Positions 1 to 8,359 of a stretch of 42,653 bases of DNA are shown here, one piece after another. Within the stretch, counting starts at the first letter, position 1; every line of letters starts with the position of its first letter. Under the pieces are notes generated by a model that was given only the letters and a program-made list of their open reading frames with translations, was not told the origin of the DNA and did no database searches. A program made the position numbers and the translations under genes. Source of the stretch: Gp13-AA77 sp036521995 (GTDB taxonomy: Bacteria; Acidobacteriota; Terriglobia; UBA7540); assembly GCA_036521995.1 (NCBI GenBank), contig DATDGR010000341.1, positions 1 through 42,653 of the forward strand, written 5' to 3'.

Positions 1-210
1 CGCGCTCATCGCTACTTTCTGACCCCGCACGGCTGGAAGGTAGCCCGGCTCATGACTCGCCTGGAAGCGCGCGTCTTTCGCCCGGCGCTGACAGCCTTTG
101 AGCAGCATCCAGCCGCCCTGCCGCCTAAGTTGTCGCTCGCCCTGACGCGGGTGGATACTCAGCTGGACGCACTTATTCAGGACGCTGTTCCGTTGCGAAA
201 GGCCAGCTAA
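1..210 (+). CDS. C-terminal fragment of a winged-helix-like protein (partial)
   Basis: The first frame is open from the window edge to a TAA at 208-210, giving 69 residues with no start codon in view. The fragment begins with RYFLTPHGWKVA, a pattern like the recognition helix and wing of winged-helix proteins (Y-x-LT-x-x-G), followed by a basic, helical tail rich in Leu and Ala. I recall similar C-termini in uncharacterised acidobacterial proteins but cannot name the family. The gene continues upstream of the window, so domain content and function are unknown. Confidence 0.55.
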   Translation, partial: RAHRYFLTPHGWKVARLMTRLEARVFRPALTAFEQHPAALPPKLSLALTRVDTQLDALIQDAVPLRKAS

Positions 211-271
211 AAAACTTGTTACATTCGTTAAGAACATGATCAGATCAGACGACTAGAGTAGTCCTGGGCAC

Positions 272-1198
272 TCAATGCGGTTTCTCATCTGAATAAGGGC
301 GAACCACAGTCTTGACCTCGAATAGGCGATAGCCGGAGTAGAGATGGCGGTTGCGGAAGGAGTTTCCCCGCAGATTCAAAGTGACCTGAACTCGACTGGG
401 CAACCACAAGGGTGAGTTGGAGCCCGGGAAGATCACGGGCCCATATTGGACCTGAGTCACGATTTTCTTCAGTCGAAGCTGGGGCTGCGGCGCTAGAAGA
501 TCCGTGTGGATACGGACGATCTGATATTCGGCAAGACTGATCCACACGACACCCTGCACCAAGACCGGAAAGCTAATTCCAGGAGCGCCGAAAGTCAACG
601 GGCTCGCGGAATCGGGATGCTGCGCAAATCCTACGACCACGCATGGCCTCCGGTCGATCGATTGCCGTCCGAGGTAGCGAAAGGTGGATTCAGCTTGGTG
701 CGAGACATCCAAGTAGGCTTCGAGCGAGGCGAACCCTCGGGTGAGCAGGAAGCCTGGCGCCGCGCCCTCATTTTCAACGGGACGGCGGTCGAGATCGGTT
801 CGGAACTCGGTAAGCTTTTCCTCACCGCCTTGTCGATCCCCTAAGGCAAGGTAATAAAACTCCTGGCGGTGGTTGCCGCGGGGGGCCGATTCTTGAATCT
901 GCTCGAGCGAAGTCACATTGACGAAGTTGTGGAAGAAGGCTTCTACGTTGGCGCCGACCTTCTGCAAGATCACGGGCAGCGGATCCTGGCTCGCAGCCGG
1001 CTCGAAACCCTTCAGCTCGGGCACAGCCTTCGTCAACTCCTTTAAGGGCGCGTCGAGGTACGGATGAGCATCACGGTACCACTGGTCCGCCGCCACGGCC
1101 TGCAACGCGGGGGCCTGATAAGCGCCGACCATGGGGCCTGGAGGCAGGGAGGTAGGCTGCGCGCTCGGCATAAACAGAAGAATCCATAAGGCCCTCAT
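272..1198 (-). CDS. Secreted hypothetical protein (308 aa)
   Basis: The reading frame opens at 1267, but the ATG at 1198 is the better start: it is preceded by GGAG about 11 nt upstream and opens directly into a short hydrophobic signal sequence (MRALWILLFMPSAQ). Signal cleavage would place the protein in the periplasm or at the envelope. The mature part has no catalytic motif I recognise. It alternates charged and aromatic residues and contains 'TRGFASLEAYLDVSH' and 'GYRLFEVKTVV' near the end, suggesting a beta-rich fold of the type seen in many acidobacterial hypothetical proteins. It is convergent with the upstream partial gene and divergent from the protease at 1689. Function unknown. Confidence 0.7.
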   Translation of the reverse strand: MRALWILLFMPSAQPTSLPPGPMVGAYQAPALQAVAADQWYRDAHPYLDAPLKELTKAVPELKGFEPAASQDPLPVILQKVGANVEAFFHNFVNVTSLEQIQESAPRGNHRQEFYYLALGDRQGGEEKLTEFRTDLDRRPVENEGAAPGFLLTRGFASLEAYLDVSHQAESTFRYLGRQSIDRRPCVVVGFAQHPDSASPLTFGAPGISFPVLVQGVVWISLAEYQIVRIHTDLLAPQPQLRLKKIVTQVQYGPVIFPGSNSPLWLPSRVQVTLNLRGNSFRNRHLYSGYRLFEVKTVVRPYSDEKPH

Positions 1199-1267
1199 AA
1201 GTAGTCGAGCTCCGTGTGCGACCAAGTCTCCAGCCTGGATTGTGAGAATCCGAATCCCGCAAGTCAA

Positions 1268-1688
1268 GGCTTTAGAGAGGTTTCGTAAGTTTCAGCAAGG
1301 AACGGTCCCACAAATACCCTGCCGGCGCTTTCGGGCGCGGGGTCGGCACCAGCCTCGGGAGCAGCCTTGAGGAAGCCTCCCTTGGCAAAAGTTGGGTCCC
1401 GAAGGCGGCGCAGCGCATCCAACAATCGGGAGCGGCGGATCCGATGGTAGGAAGCTCACACCGGCTTGCTTACCTCGCTGGGCGACGGACGTCTCATAGT
1501 GAGGACGACAACCAGCGGTCCGGCCAGCAGGCCGGCGGCGAACTCAGCCTTGAGGCTGAACCCGATTCCAAAATTAGGGTTGTTGTTACGAGTTCAGGTA
1601 TGAATTCGTCTATAGTTATGGACAGAGCGCCCCGGTTTCCAAGAAGGCCGGTGACGGCGCGAAGTACCGGATGGAGGAAAAAGGATCT
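1268..1688. other. Intergenic region between divergent genes
   Basis: About 420 bases separate the secreted hypothetical protein (minus strand) from the HtrA-type protease (plus strand) and should hold both promoters. The part nearest the protease (1570-1625) is AT-richer than its surroundings and includes TTGTTA and TATAGT, but their spacing is about 22 nt, too wide for a standard sigma-70 promoter. I therefore do not call one. No gene-like reading frame was seen. Confidence 0.4.
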
Positions 1689-3305
1689 ATGCAACACGAA
1701 ACGAAGCGGTTCTTGCACGACAATTTCTTCGGATTGAGCCTCACACTGATTGGAGTCCTGTGTCTGGCGCTCACCGGCAGTTTGTACTTAGGCCACCGCG
1801 GCTATCCGCAATCCACGGCGGCCGCCGGGCTCGGAAGTGGTGCGGGGCTGAGCGGGCCGGGTATTGAAACGTTGGAGGGCCTTAACCACGCCTATGAGCA
1901 GATCGCTAATCTGGTTACGCCGGCGGTGGTCAACATCAGCACCACGTCCGTGGTGAAGGTGCAACAGCAGCAGTTACCCTTCACGATGGACCCATTCTTC
2001 CGGCAATTCTTCGGCAATATCCCCGGCTACAGCGGTCCGCGCGAGCAGAAGGAAAAAGCCCTGGGGTCGGGCGTGATTGTGTCGCCGGACGGCTATATTC
2101 TGACCAACAACCATGTGATCTCACACGCCACCGACATTCAGGTGATGCTGCAGGATAATAAGAAGTATAAGGGCAAGCTAATCGGCGCTGACCCACAGAC
2201 CGATCTCGCCGTCATCAAGATCGAAGCCAATGATCTTCCCACGGCGCCGATCGGCGACTCCGCCGAACTGCACGTGGGCGACACCGTGATGGCGTTCGGC
2301 AATCCGTTTGGCTTGAACTTTACGGTCACCCGTGGTACGGTCAGCGCCCTTGGCCGGGGCCAGGGCCGCGACGGCGTCAAGATCGAGCAAGGCGGGCCCC
2401 TTACGATTCAGAATTTCATCCAGACCGACGCCGCCATCAATCCGGGTAACTCCGGCGGCCCGCTGGTGAATGTGCGCGGCCAGGTGGTGGGCATCAATAC
2501 GGCCATCCTCAGTAACGGCAGCGGAATGAATGGCGAGGGCGGCTTTATGGGCATCGGGTTCGCCATTCCCTCCAACATGGCTCAGCATGTGATGGGTGAC
2601 CTTATCAAAACGGGCAAGGTCTCCCGTGGCTATCTCGGCGTCACCATTACCGACCTTAACGATCAGATGGCGCGCCAGTTCGGCCTGCCAGCTAACAGCG
2701 CTGGGGCCCTGATTCAGGACGTGGAGAAAGGTGGACCAGGAGAGAAGGCGGGCCTCAAACCGGGCGACGTGGTTCAGTCATTTGACAGCAAGCCCGTAGA
2801 TTCCGCCGGCGCTCTCACCCTAATGACCACCAACGCCAACCCGGGTGCGGAAGTGACCTTGGGAATTGTACGTGACGGCAAGAAGATGGACGTCCGCGTT
2901 TCTCTAAGCCAACGGCCGGCCGGACTCACACCCGCGTCCGCTAAGGGAGGGGAACAGGGAGAAGAGGGCGGAGAAGGGGAGGCGCCCTCCGCAGGCACAC
3001 TGCGCGGAATCAGCGTGCAGGCCCTGACGTCCGACATCCGCCAACAACTCGGCTTGTCTGCCGACGTTCACGGCGTCGTGATCAATCAAGTCGATCCCAA
3101 TAGCCCTGCCGGGCGAGCCGGATTGCAACAGGGTATAGTGATCGAAAGCATCAACCGGCAGCCGGTCAATTCGGTGGCGGATTTCGACCGTCTGGCTGCC
3201 AAGGCCAAGGGCGACACCTTGCTACGCGTTAATCTGCAGGGACAGGCCCAGTTCGTGGTGATTTCGCCGAACTCTGATAGCGGTGATGACGGCGACGGGC
3301 AGTAA
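1689..3305 (+). CDS. HtrA/DegP-type periplasmic serine protease (Do family, two PDZ domains)
   Basis: This is a trypsin-fold protease that degrades or refolds damaged envelope proteins. The start is set at the ATG at 1689, with GGAGG at 1673-1677; an ATG at 1671 lies on that Shine-Dalgarno sequence and is less likely. A single hydrophobic segment at about residues 13-35 acts as a membrane anchor or uncleaved signal. The catalytic triad is complete: His142 in TNNHVI, Asp172 in TDLAVIKI and Ser255 in GNSGGPL. PDZ1 begins near residue 313 (RGYLGVTI). An acidic Gly/Glu-rich linker near residues 418-432 separates it from PDZ2 (about 435-530). At 538 residues it has the length and architecture of DegP/DegQ/MucD proteins. 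A strong terminator follows the stop, so it is probably monocistronic. Confidence 0.95.
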   Translation: MQHETKRFLHDNFFGLSLTLIGVLCLALTGSLYLGHRGYPQSTAAAGLGSGAGLSGPGIETLEGLNHAYEQIANLVTPAVVNISTTSVVKVQQQQLPFTMDPFFRQFFGNIPGYSGPREQKEKALGSGVIVSPDGYILTNNHVISHATDIQVMLQDNKKYKGKLIGADPQTDLAVIKIEANDLPTAPIGDSAELHVGDTVMAFGNPFGLNFTVTRGTVSALGRGQGRDGVKIEQGGPLTIQNFIQTDAAINPGNSGGPLVNVRGQVVGINTAILSNGSGMNGEGGFMGIGFAIPSNMAQHVMGDLIKTGKVSRGYLGVTITDLNDQMARQFGLPANSAGALIQDVEKGGPGEKAGLKPGDVVQSFDSKPVDSAGALTLMTTNANPGAEVTLGIVRDGKKMDVRVSLSQRPAGLTPASAKGGEQGEEGGEGEAPSAGTLRGISVQALTSDIRQQLGLSADVHGVVINQVDPNSPAGRAGLQQGIVIESINRQPVNSVADFDRLAAKAKGDTLLRVNLQGQAQFVVISPNSDSGDDGDGQ

Positions 3306-3339
3306 AACACGGCGATTGACTTAGGCTTCCTCCTTCAGG

Positions 3340-3379
3340 GCGGTGGCGGAGCCCCAACGGGCTCTGTCACCGCTTTTTT
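3340..3379 (+). terminator. Rho-independent terminator of the HtrA-type gene
   Basis: A GC-rich hairpin has arms 3340-3354 and 3359-3373, with GCGGTG pairing with CACCGC and GAGCCC with GGGCTC and two internal mismatches. It is followed directly by TTTTTT (3374-3379). It lies 35 nt after the protease stop codon. Confidence 0.85.
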
Positions 3380-3501
3380 GTCCGGAGGCGACCGGGCTTG
3401 AGACCAGGGCTTACCCTTCCCAATGAATTCCCGCTTTCGCGGAATGACTGTATCCAAAGAACTGAATCCAGAATGACACTCCTACCGGTCAGCCCGGCAG
3501 T

Positions 3502-3530
3502 TTGACATCCATATTCTTTTCCTGTATGTT
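3502..3530 (+). promoter_or_regulatory. Candidate sigma-70 promoter with no obvious gene
   Basis: TTGACA (3502-3507, perfect -35) and TATGTT (3525-3530) are separated by exactly 17 nt. Transcription would start near 3537 and run rightwards. The only nearby reading frames are a 12-codon one at 3541-3579 and an overlapping 65-codon one from 3572, neither of which I recognise. The next well-supported gene is on the opposite strand. Confidence 0.45.
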
Positions 3531-3902
3531 AGATATCTCTATGGTTAACAACACGCTAGCGCCCAAGGCCGATGAGTGAGAGAACTCGAGAGGGTAAGGC
3601 AAAAGACGTCCAAGCCATGTGGTTTCAGCAGGATGAGCCAGTTTTTTGGGTCCAATCCGGAGTTCTCGTTCACGCGCCGGTCAATGAGTCGCCAAGGCGG
3701 CCCGGCGAATGTCGACGCGGCGAGGGACGTGATGACGTTCAAAGCCGGAATGTATCAGATTATAAATAGGTTGGCCCAGATAACCTTCCGGTCAATGAGC
3801 TTCCGGCTGGGAGGCCTCTTCGTTCGAGGAGGAATCGAGGTGGCGTCCTGGCATCGGCGTACGGGCGGTTGGTGCCAACGGCGGAGTCCTGGGGCTTGCT
3901 CG
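3531..3902. other. Stretch without a recognisable gene
   Basis: About 370 bases between the promoter-like sequence and the end of the HAD hydrolase gene. A long plus-strand frame begins here (3576), but beyond 3903 it runs antisense to the HAD gene, and its early part matches no family I know. A 12-base direct repeat, CCGGTCAATGAG, occurs at 3677 and 3788. The stretch may be a gene remnant, a small-RNA locus or spacer DNA. Confidence 0.35.
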
Positions 3903-4601
3903 TCACCTGTCCGTTGGCCTCGAGCCGTTCAGGACGCGAGGAAGCTCACGCAGGTCTGCGATCAGAAAGTCCGGCGGCGAGGTCTGCAGGGTTTCGGGCG
4001 CCAGGCCATAAGTCACGCCACAGGTCCACACTCCGGCGTTCCTGCCGGTTTGCACGTCAGTGTCGGAATCACCCACGATCATCGTACGGCGGGCCGGAAT
4101 GCTGGTTTCTTGCATCAGCGTCAGGAGTCCCACGGGGTCGGGCTTCTTCTGTTCAAAGCTGTTGCCCCCATAAACGCGCGCAAAATAGTGGCTGAGGCCG
4201 AGCCCCTTCAGGATGGCTTCGCTGAACCGGACCGGCTTGTTGGTAAGCACGGCCATCTTTCGCGTCTTCAGATCCTCCAACGCTTCCCGGACGCCAGGGT
4301 AGGCTACGGTGTGGTCCAGCATGTGGTCGCGATAGTACTCCAGGAAGAACTCTACCGCTTGCCGGACGGCCTCCTCGGAGGCGTCCGCGCCCAGGGCCCG
4401 TCGCATCAGGGGCACCACGCCGCGTCCTACGTAGGAAGCGACGGTTTCCTCCGGCAGCGCTTCGAGCTCCAGGCGCATGCGGACCGCATTGACACTCTTT
4501 ACGAGGTCGTCCTCGCTATCGATGAGAGTGCCGTCCAGGTCAAAGACGAGCAGGTCGATACCGGCTGGCGCCTGAACGCGGTTCCGGGAATTGGTCGTCA
4601 T
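3903..4601 (-). CDS. gph: HAD-family phosphatase, phosphoglycolate phosphatase-like
   Basis: A haloacid-dehalogenase-superfamily hydrolase of 232 residues that probably dephosphorylates 2-phosphoglycolate or a related small phosphate ester. All four HAD motifs are present: FDLDGT (nucleophile Asp21, acid/base Asp23), VLTNKP (motif II), the Lys of KKPDP (motif III) and GDSDTD (motif IV, Mg2+ binding). A helical cap lies between motifs I and II. The start ATG at 4601 has AAGGAAGAGG upstream; the frame extends to 4649 but has no better start. It is divergent from the DUF1015 gene with about 110 nt between them. Substrate specificity within the Gph/PGMB/PpaX group cannot be settled by motif reading. 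Confidence 0.85.
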   Translation of the reverse strand: MTTNSRNRVQAPAGIDLLVFDLDGTLIDSEDDLVKSVNAVRMRLELEALPEETVASYVGRGVVPLMRRALGADASEEAVRQAVEFFLEYYRDHMLDHTVAYPGVREALEDLKTRKMAVLTNKPVRFSEAILKGLGLSHYFARVYGGNSFEQKKPDPVGLLTLMQETSIPARRTMIVGDSDTDVQTGRNAGVWTCGVTYGLAPETLQTSPPDFLIADLRELPRVLNGSRPTDR

Positions 4602-4713
4602 GGGCCCTCTTCCTTTATGATTATAAGCGGCCTCCGGACCTGGCAGCATGGCGGATGTGAGGGGGTCTGCAGGCTCGTGCTGGCGACTTCATCGCAAAGG
4701 ATTGTTGTGCGTT

Positions 4714-6024
4714 ATGGCCGAAATACTGCCCTTCAAAGCGCTTCACTATGATCAACAACGCGTGGGCGGCCTCGGTAAGGTTGTCACTCAGCCTTACGAC
4801 AAGATCTCACCCGAGATGCAGGCCCGTTATTATGAGGCCAGCCCGTTCAATCTGGCGCGGATTATCCGCCGGCGCGCTGACGCGGCCGAGCAGGATCCTT
4901 ATGCCGCGGCCGGTCGCGAGTTTCGCGGCTGGATCGAGCGTGGCATTCTGACCCGAGACACCGCTGTGGCCCTTTATCCTTATGACCAGGAATATGCCGT
5001 GCCGGGGCAGATCCACGTCCGGAAACGTCGCCGCGGTTTTATCGGCCTCTGCCGCCTGGAGGAGTACTCGGCCGGTGTCGTTTACCGGCACGAGGAGACG
5101 CTTTCCGGCCCCAAGGCCGATCGCATGGCCCTCCTGCGAGCGACCCGGGCCCACTTCGGCCAGATCTTTCTGCTTTACAGCGACCCGGAGGGGATCGTAG
5201 AGCGCGAATTCGACGCCGGGACCAGCCAGGGCGCACCCTCCTGGGAGGATGCGAAAGACGAATATGCGACGCGGCACGAAGTCTGGCGCCTCGGCTCCCC
5301 TGAGGCGGTGGGGCGCATTCAGGAGGTCATGCGCTCGAAAAAGCTGGTTATCGCGGACGGTCATCACCGTTACGAAACTGCCTTAGCCTACCGGAATAGC
5401 CTGCGCGCGGAGGGCCCGGCGAATCCTGCCGCCGACTATGTGATGGCGACCTTCGTGCGCATGGAGGCCGAAGGGCTTTTGATCTTGCCCACCCACCGCG
5501 TGGTCCGCGGCTTGTTGGACTTTAGTTGGACTCGCTTCCTGGCGGAGGCATCGGTGTATTTCGACGTGCAGGAACTGGCAGGCGAATCTTCCCATGATCT
5601 GGCCCGTTGGCGGGAAGAGCTGAGCAGATTGGGACGCGGCGCTCCAACCTTTCTGGCTTACGCGGGTCCGGGCCGCGCGGCGTTGCTCGTGTTGCACGAA
5701 AACACCGAGGAAATGGAGCTGGCAGGGACGCCGCCGGGACTGGCCCGGCTGGACGTGTTCTTACTGCACCGGCTTGTGCTCGAACAGGTACTGAACATTG
5801 ATCGCGAGGCGGTCCGCGAGGAGAAGAATCTCCGTTACGAGCGCGAGGCGGAGGTTGCCACGCGCGCGGTGGATGCCGGGACCGCACAGGTCTGCTTCGT
5901 CGTCAATGCGACGCCTATCGAAGCCGTGCGCGACAACGCCTTTGTCGGGCACGTGATGCCGCAGAAGTCAACGGACTTTTATCCGAAGCTGCTCTCCGGC
6001 CTCACGATCTACGACCTGGAATGA
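4714..6024 (+). CDS. DUF1015 family protein
   Basis: A 436-residue cytosolic protein of the DUF1015 family. The start ATG at 4714 (MAEILPFKALHYD) has AAAGGA upstream and matches the family N-terminus. The upstream part of the frame (from 4648) overlaps the intergenic region and looks non-coding. The family signature ADGHHRYETA lies at about residues 214-223, and its paired histidines suggest a nucleotide- or phosphate-binding site. The biochemical role is unproven. In other bacteria members often sit beside serine-biosynthesis genes, and the fold has been compared with ParB-like kinases, but no serine gene is in this window. Confidence 0.85.
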   Translation: MAEILPFKALHYDQQRVGGLGKVVTQPYDKISPEMQARYYEASPFNLARIIRRRADAAEQDPYAAAGREFRGWIERGILTRDTAVALYPYDQEYAVPGQIHVRKRRRGFIGLCRLEEYSAGVVYRHEETLSGPKADRMALLRATRAHFGQIFLLYSDPEGIVEREFDAGTSQGAPSWEDAKDEYATRHEVWRLGSPEAVGRIQEVMRSKKLVIADGHHRYETALAYRNSLRAEGPANPAADYVMATFVRMEAEGLLILPTHRVVRGLLDFSWTRFLAEASVYFDVQELAGESSHDLARWREELSRLGRGAPTFLAYAGPGRAALLVLHENTEEMELAGTPPGLARLDVFLLHRLVLEQVLNIDREAVREEKNLRYEREAEVATRAVDAGTAQVCFVVNATPIEAVRDNAFVGHVMPQKSTDFYPKLLSGLTIYDLE

Positions 6025-6044
6025 GAACCGGGATCATCCGGTGC

Positions 6045-6389
6045 TCAGGAAAACGATCGGACACCGGATTCAAGGTCGTCGAAGACTTCGAACACCGTCA
6101 CCAGCTTGGTGATGTTGAGCTGCTCGGTGATCTTTTTGGTGAGATTGGCTAGCTTCATGGTTCCGCCGGCGCTCTGGGCCGAAGTGAATCCTGCCACCAG
6201 GGTTCCCAAGCCGGCGCTATCGATGTAAGGTACGTCTCCCAGGTCGATCAGAATGTTCTTGTGGCCTTCCGAAATGAGACTCTTGAGGACGCCACGGAGT
6301 TGGTTGCTCTCTTCGCCGAGCACCAGACGACCGGAGAGTTTCAGAACCGTAACTCCGTCGCGCTGCTGGTCCTTGAAACGAAGTGCCAT
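6045..6389 (-). CDS. STAS-domain anti-anti-sigma factor (SpoIIAA/RsbV-like)
   Basis: A 114-residue single STAS domain. In this family the unphosphorylated protein binds an anti-sigma kinase and releases a sigma factor, and phosphorylation of one serine switches it off. That serine is Ser58 in IDSAGLGTL, the same position as in Bacillus SpoIIAA. The ATG at 6389 has a textbook AGGAGG six bases upstream, so the in-frame extension to 6563 is rejected. No anti-sigma kinase or phosphatase gene is adjacent, so its partners are encoded elsewhere. Convergent with the DUF1015 gene, with stops 20 nt apart. Confidence 0.92.
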   Translation of the reverse strand: MALRFKDQQRDGVTVLKLSGRLVLGEESNQLRGVLKSLISEGHKNILIDLGDVPYIDSAGLGTLVAGFTSAQSAGGTMKLANLTKKITEQLNITKLVTVFEVFDDLESGVRSFS

Positions 6390-6621
6390 GAGGAACCTCC
6401 TAATTCCCGCCAGCGGCCAACCCCCCGGGCCGCTCAGTCTTCGTTCTTCCCGCCGGTTTTCATTCAACGGAATTCTATCGGGCGGCGCCGCAAAAGTAAA
6501 CGCAGCCCCAACCGTCAAGTGACAAAGCGAGAAAACGGAGGTCCATGGTTCGCTTCCAACCACAGTCGAGAAACCGGCATCCTAGCCGCAAGAGACTGCC
6601 GTAGGAGCGCGAAGTCACGGT

Positions 6622-8292
6622 ATGCGCCAAATTTCCGCCGTTTGGGTCCTAGTCTTCGGCTTCGCGACCTTCTCAGCCCCGCAGGTCTCAGTTCCTCAAA
6701 CGTCCGCTTCCGGTAATCGAACTTCCAGCCTCGAGGGCGTCGTGTTGAATGCGCAAACCGGTGAACCGGTCAGAAAGGCCCAGGTGACGGTGATCCAGGC
6801 CCCCGCCCCCCAGGGGAACGACACGGGGCCCAGGTATGCCATCACGGACGCCTCCGGCCGTTTCAGCGTCAGCGGTCTCGATCCGGGCCGGTACCGGTTG
6901 GACGCCCAAGCCGACCGGTTTGCCCCGCTGGCTTACGGCGCGCGGGAGCCTGGAAGGCGGGGCAAGGTACTGGCGCTGGAACCAGGCCAGAGTCTGCGCG
7001 ACGTTACTTTGCATCTTGTGCCCTGCGGCGTGATGGCGGGAACCGTACGGGACGAGAATGGCGACCCGGTGGTGGGAGTCTCGGTTCAAGCGCTGCCAGT
7101 TGGAAGAATTCGCTTCTCGCAGCAAGGCAATCAGTCCCAGACAAATGACCTCGGGGAGTACCGTTTGTACGGCCTGGTACCCGGCTCATACATCATCCAG
7201 GTGACCCCCCAAGCGCGCCCCGATCAGATAGATCCTCCAGGGATGGCCTACGTTGACACTTTTTATCCGGATACGAGCGACCCGGCCGCGGCCACTCCCC
7301 TGGCCGTCCAGCCGGGAAGTGAAATGCACGAAATCGACGTGGACATCAGACCGGTTCACGCGGTGCGGGTGCGAGGCCGGATGTTCAATGCCAACGGCAC
7401 ACCGGCAGAGGGCGGATTTGTCATGCTAGTTCCGCGCGGACGGGAGTCAAGGTCTCCGGCTGCCGCCGTGGTCAGAGCCTATACTCCCAGCCGGTACAAC
7501 GCAGGCGTCCAGGGCACCCGAGGCGACTTCGAGATTCACGATGTTCCCGCCGGCTCCTACTGGGCTTACGGAGCGGTGCCCGGCAGGAACCGGCAGGACC
7601 AGGTGCGTGTGGCGCTCGAGGTGGATGACACGGATGTAGAAGGCCTGATCCTGACGGTGGGCGCCGGGGCGGAGCTGGCGGGAAGGGTACGCGTCGAGCC
7701 GGAGAAATCGTTCAACTATTCCGCTCTAGGCCTGATCTTGAGGCCGGAGGCTGACGCCCCCAACATGGGAACAGCGGGTGCGCAAGTCAACGCCAACGGG
7801 ACCTTCGTGCTGCACGATGTGGCATCCGGGACTTATCGAGTCAACGTAGTGGGCTTTCCTGAAGAGTACTACCTCAAGTCCGCCCGTGTCGGCGGCGCCG
7901 ATGTGCTGGAGAGCGGCCTGATCGTGGATTCGGCCGTCAACCCAGGATCGGCCGAGATCGTGCTGAGCTCGCTGGGCGGTAGCGTGAGCGGAGCGGTGTC
8001 GAGGGATCAGCAACCGGCGCAGGCGACGGTTTTCCTGGTGCCCGACCCTCCCCATCGCGACCGGCAGGACCTCTATTCATCCAAGCGGACGAAGGGGGAT
8101 GGCACGTTTAGCCTGCTCGGGCTTCCGCCCGGCGACTACAAGCTTTTTGCCTTCGAAGATCCCGACCCGGAGCTCATCAGCGACCCCTCGCTGTTTCAGG
8201 CCTACGAGGCTAAGGGTGAAGCTGTCCACATCGAAGCGGGCCACGGCCAGCCCGTCCAACTGGAGCTGATTCCCGCCGAAGATTCGCGGTAG
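6622..8292 (+). CDS. Secreted protein of repeated carboxypeptidase-regulatory-like domains
   Basis: A 556-residue exported protein with an N-terminal signal (MRQISAVWVLVFGFATFSAP). The rest is several beta-sandwich units of the carboxypeptidase-D regulatory type, recognisable by the recurring pattern GxVxDxxGxPxxxxxVxA followed by a GxYxLxGLxPGxY element: about residues 36-115, 125-195, 235-310, 340-410 and 440-530. No peptidase domain is attached. Such proteins are abundant in Acidobacteriota and resemble the N-terminal domain of the Oar-like receptors later in this window. They are presumed to be surface binding or adhesion proteins. Start ATG at 6622 with TAGGAG about 12 nt upstream. Confidence 0.85.
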   Translation: MRQISAVWVLVFGFATFSAPQVSVPQTSASGNRTSSLEGVVLNAQTGEPVRKAQVTVIQAPAPQGNDTGPRYAITDASGRFSVSGLDPGRYRLDAQADRFAPLAYGAREPGRRGKVLALEPGQSLRDVTLHLVPCGVMAGTVRDENGDPVVGVSVQALPVGRIRFSQQGNQSQTNDLGEYRLYGLVPGSYIIQVTPQARPDQIDPPGMAYVDTFYPDTSDPAAATPLAVQPGSEMHEIDVDIRPVHAVRVRGRMFNANGTPAEGGFVMLVPRGRESRSPAAAVVRAYTPSRYNAGVQGTRGDFEIHDVPAGSYWAYGAVPGRNRQDQVRVALEVDDTDVEGLILTVGAGAELAGRVRVEPEKSFNYSALGLILRPEADAPNMGTAGAQVNANGTFVLHDVASGTYRVNVVGFPEEYYLKSARVGGADVLESGLIVDSAVNPGSAEIVLSSLGGSVSGAVSRDQQPAQATVFLVPDPPHRDRQDLYSSKRTKGDGTFSLLGLPPGDYKLFAFEDPDPELISDPSLFQAYEAKGEAVHIEAGHGQPVQLELIPAEDSR

Positions 8293-8293
8293 T

Positions 8294-8314
8294 CGGAGCT
8301 CGTGATGAGCTCCG
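8294..8314. terminator. Hairpin between convergent genes, possible bidirectional terminator
   Basis: A perfect 8-bp inverted repeat, CGGAGCTC (8294-8301) and GAGCTCCG (8307-8314), with a 5-nt loop. It lies in the 67 bp between the converging stops of the repeat protein and ligD. No T-run follows on either strand, so it may be only a stabilising hairpin. Confidence 0.35.
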
Positions 8315-8359
8315 CCCTGCCGCGGGTACTATGGGAGATATCGGCTGATGGCCGCATCT

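Noticed and set aside
3740..3753. A 14-base match (CAAAGCCGGAATGT) with the repeat at 38124-38137
   Set aside because: A few exact 14-base matches are expected by chance in 42 kb, and similarity beyond the match is weak.
3576..4751. A 391-codon plus-strand frame
   Set aside because: Its larger part is antisense to the HAD phosphatase, whose four catalytic motifs and ribosome-binding site are clear. The translated product matches nothing I know.
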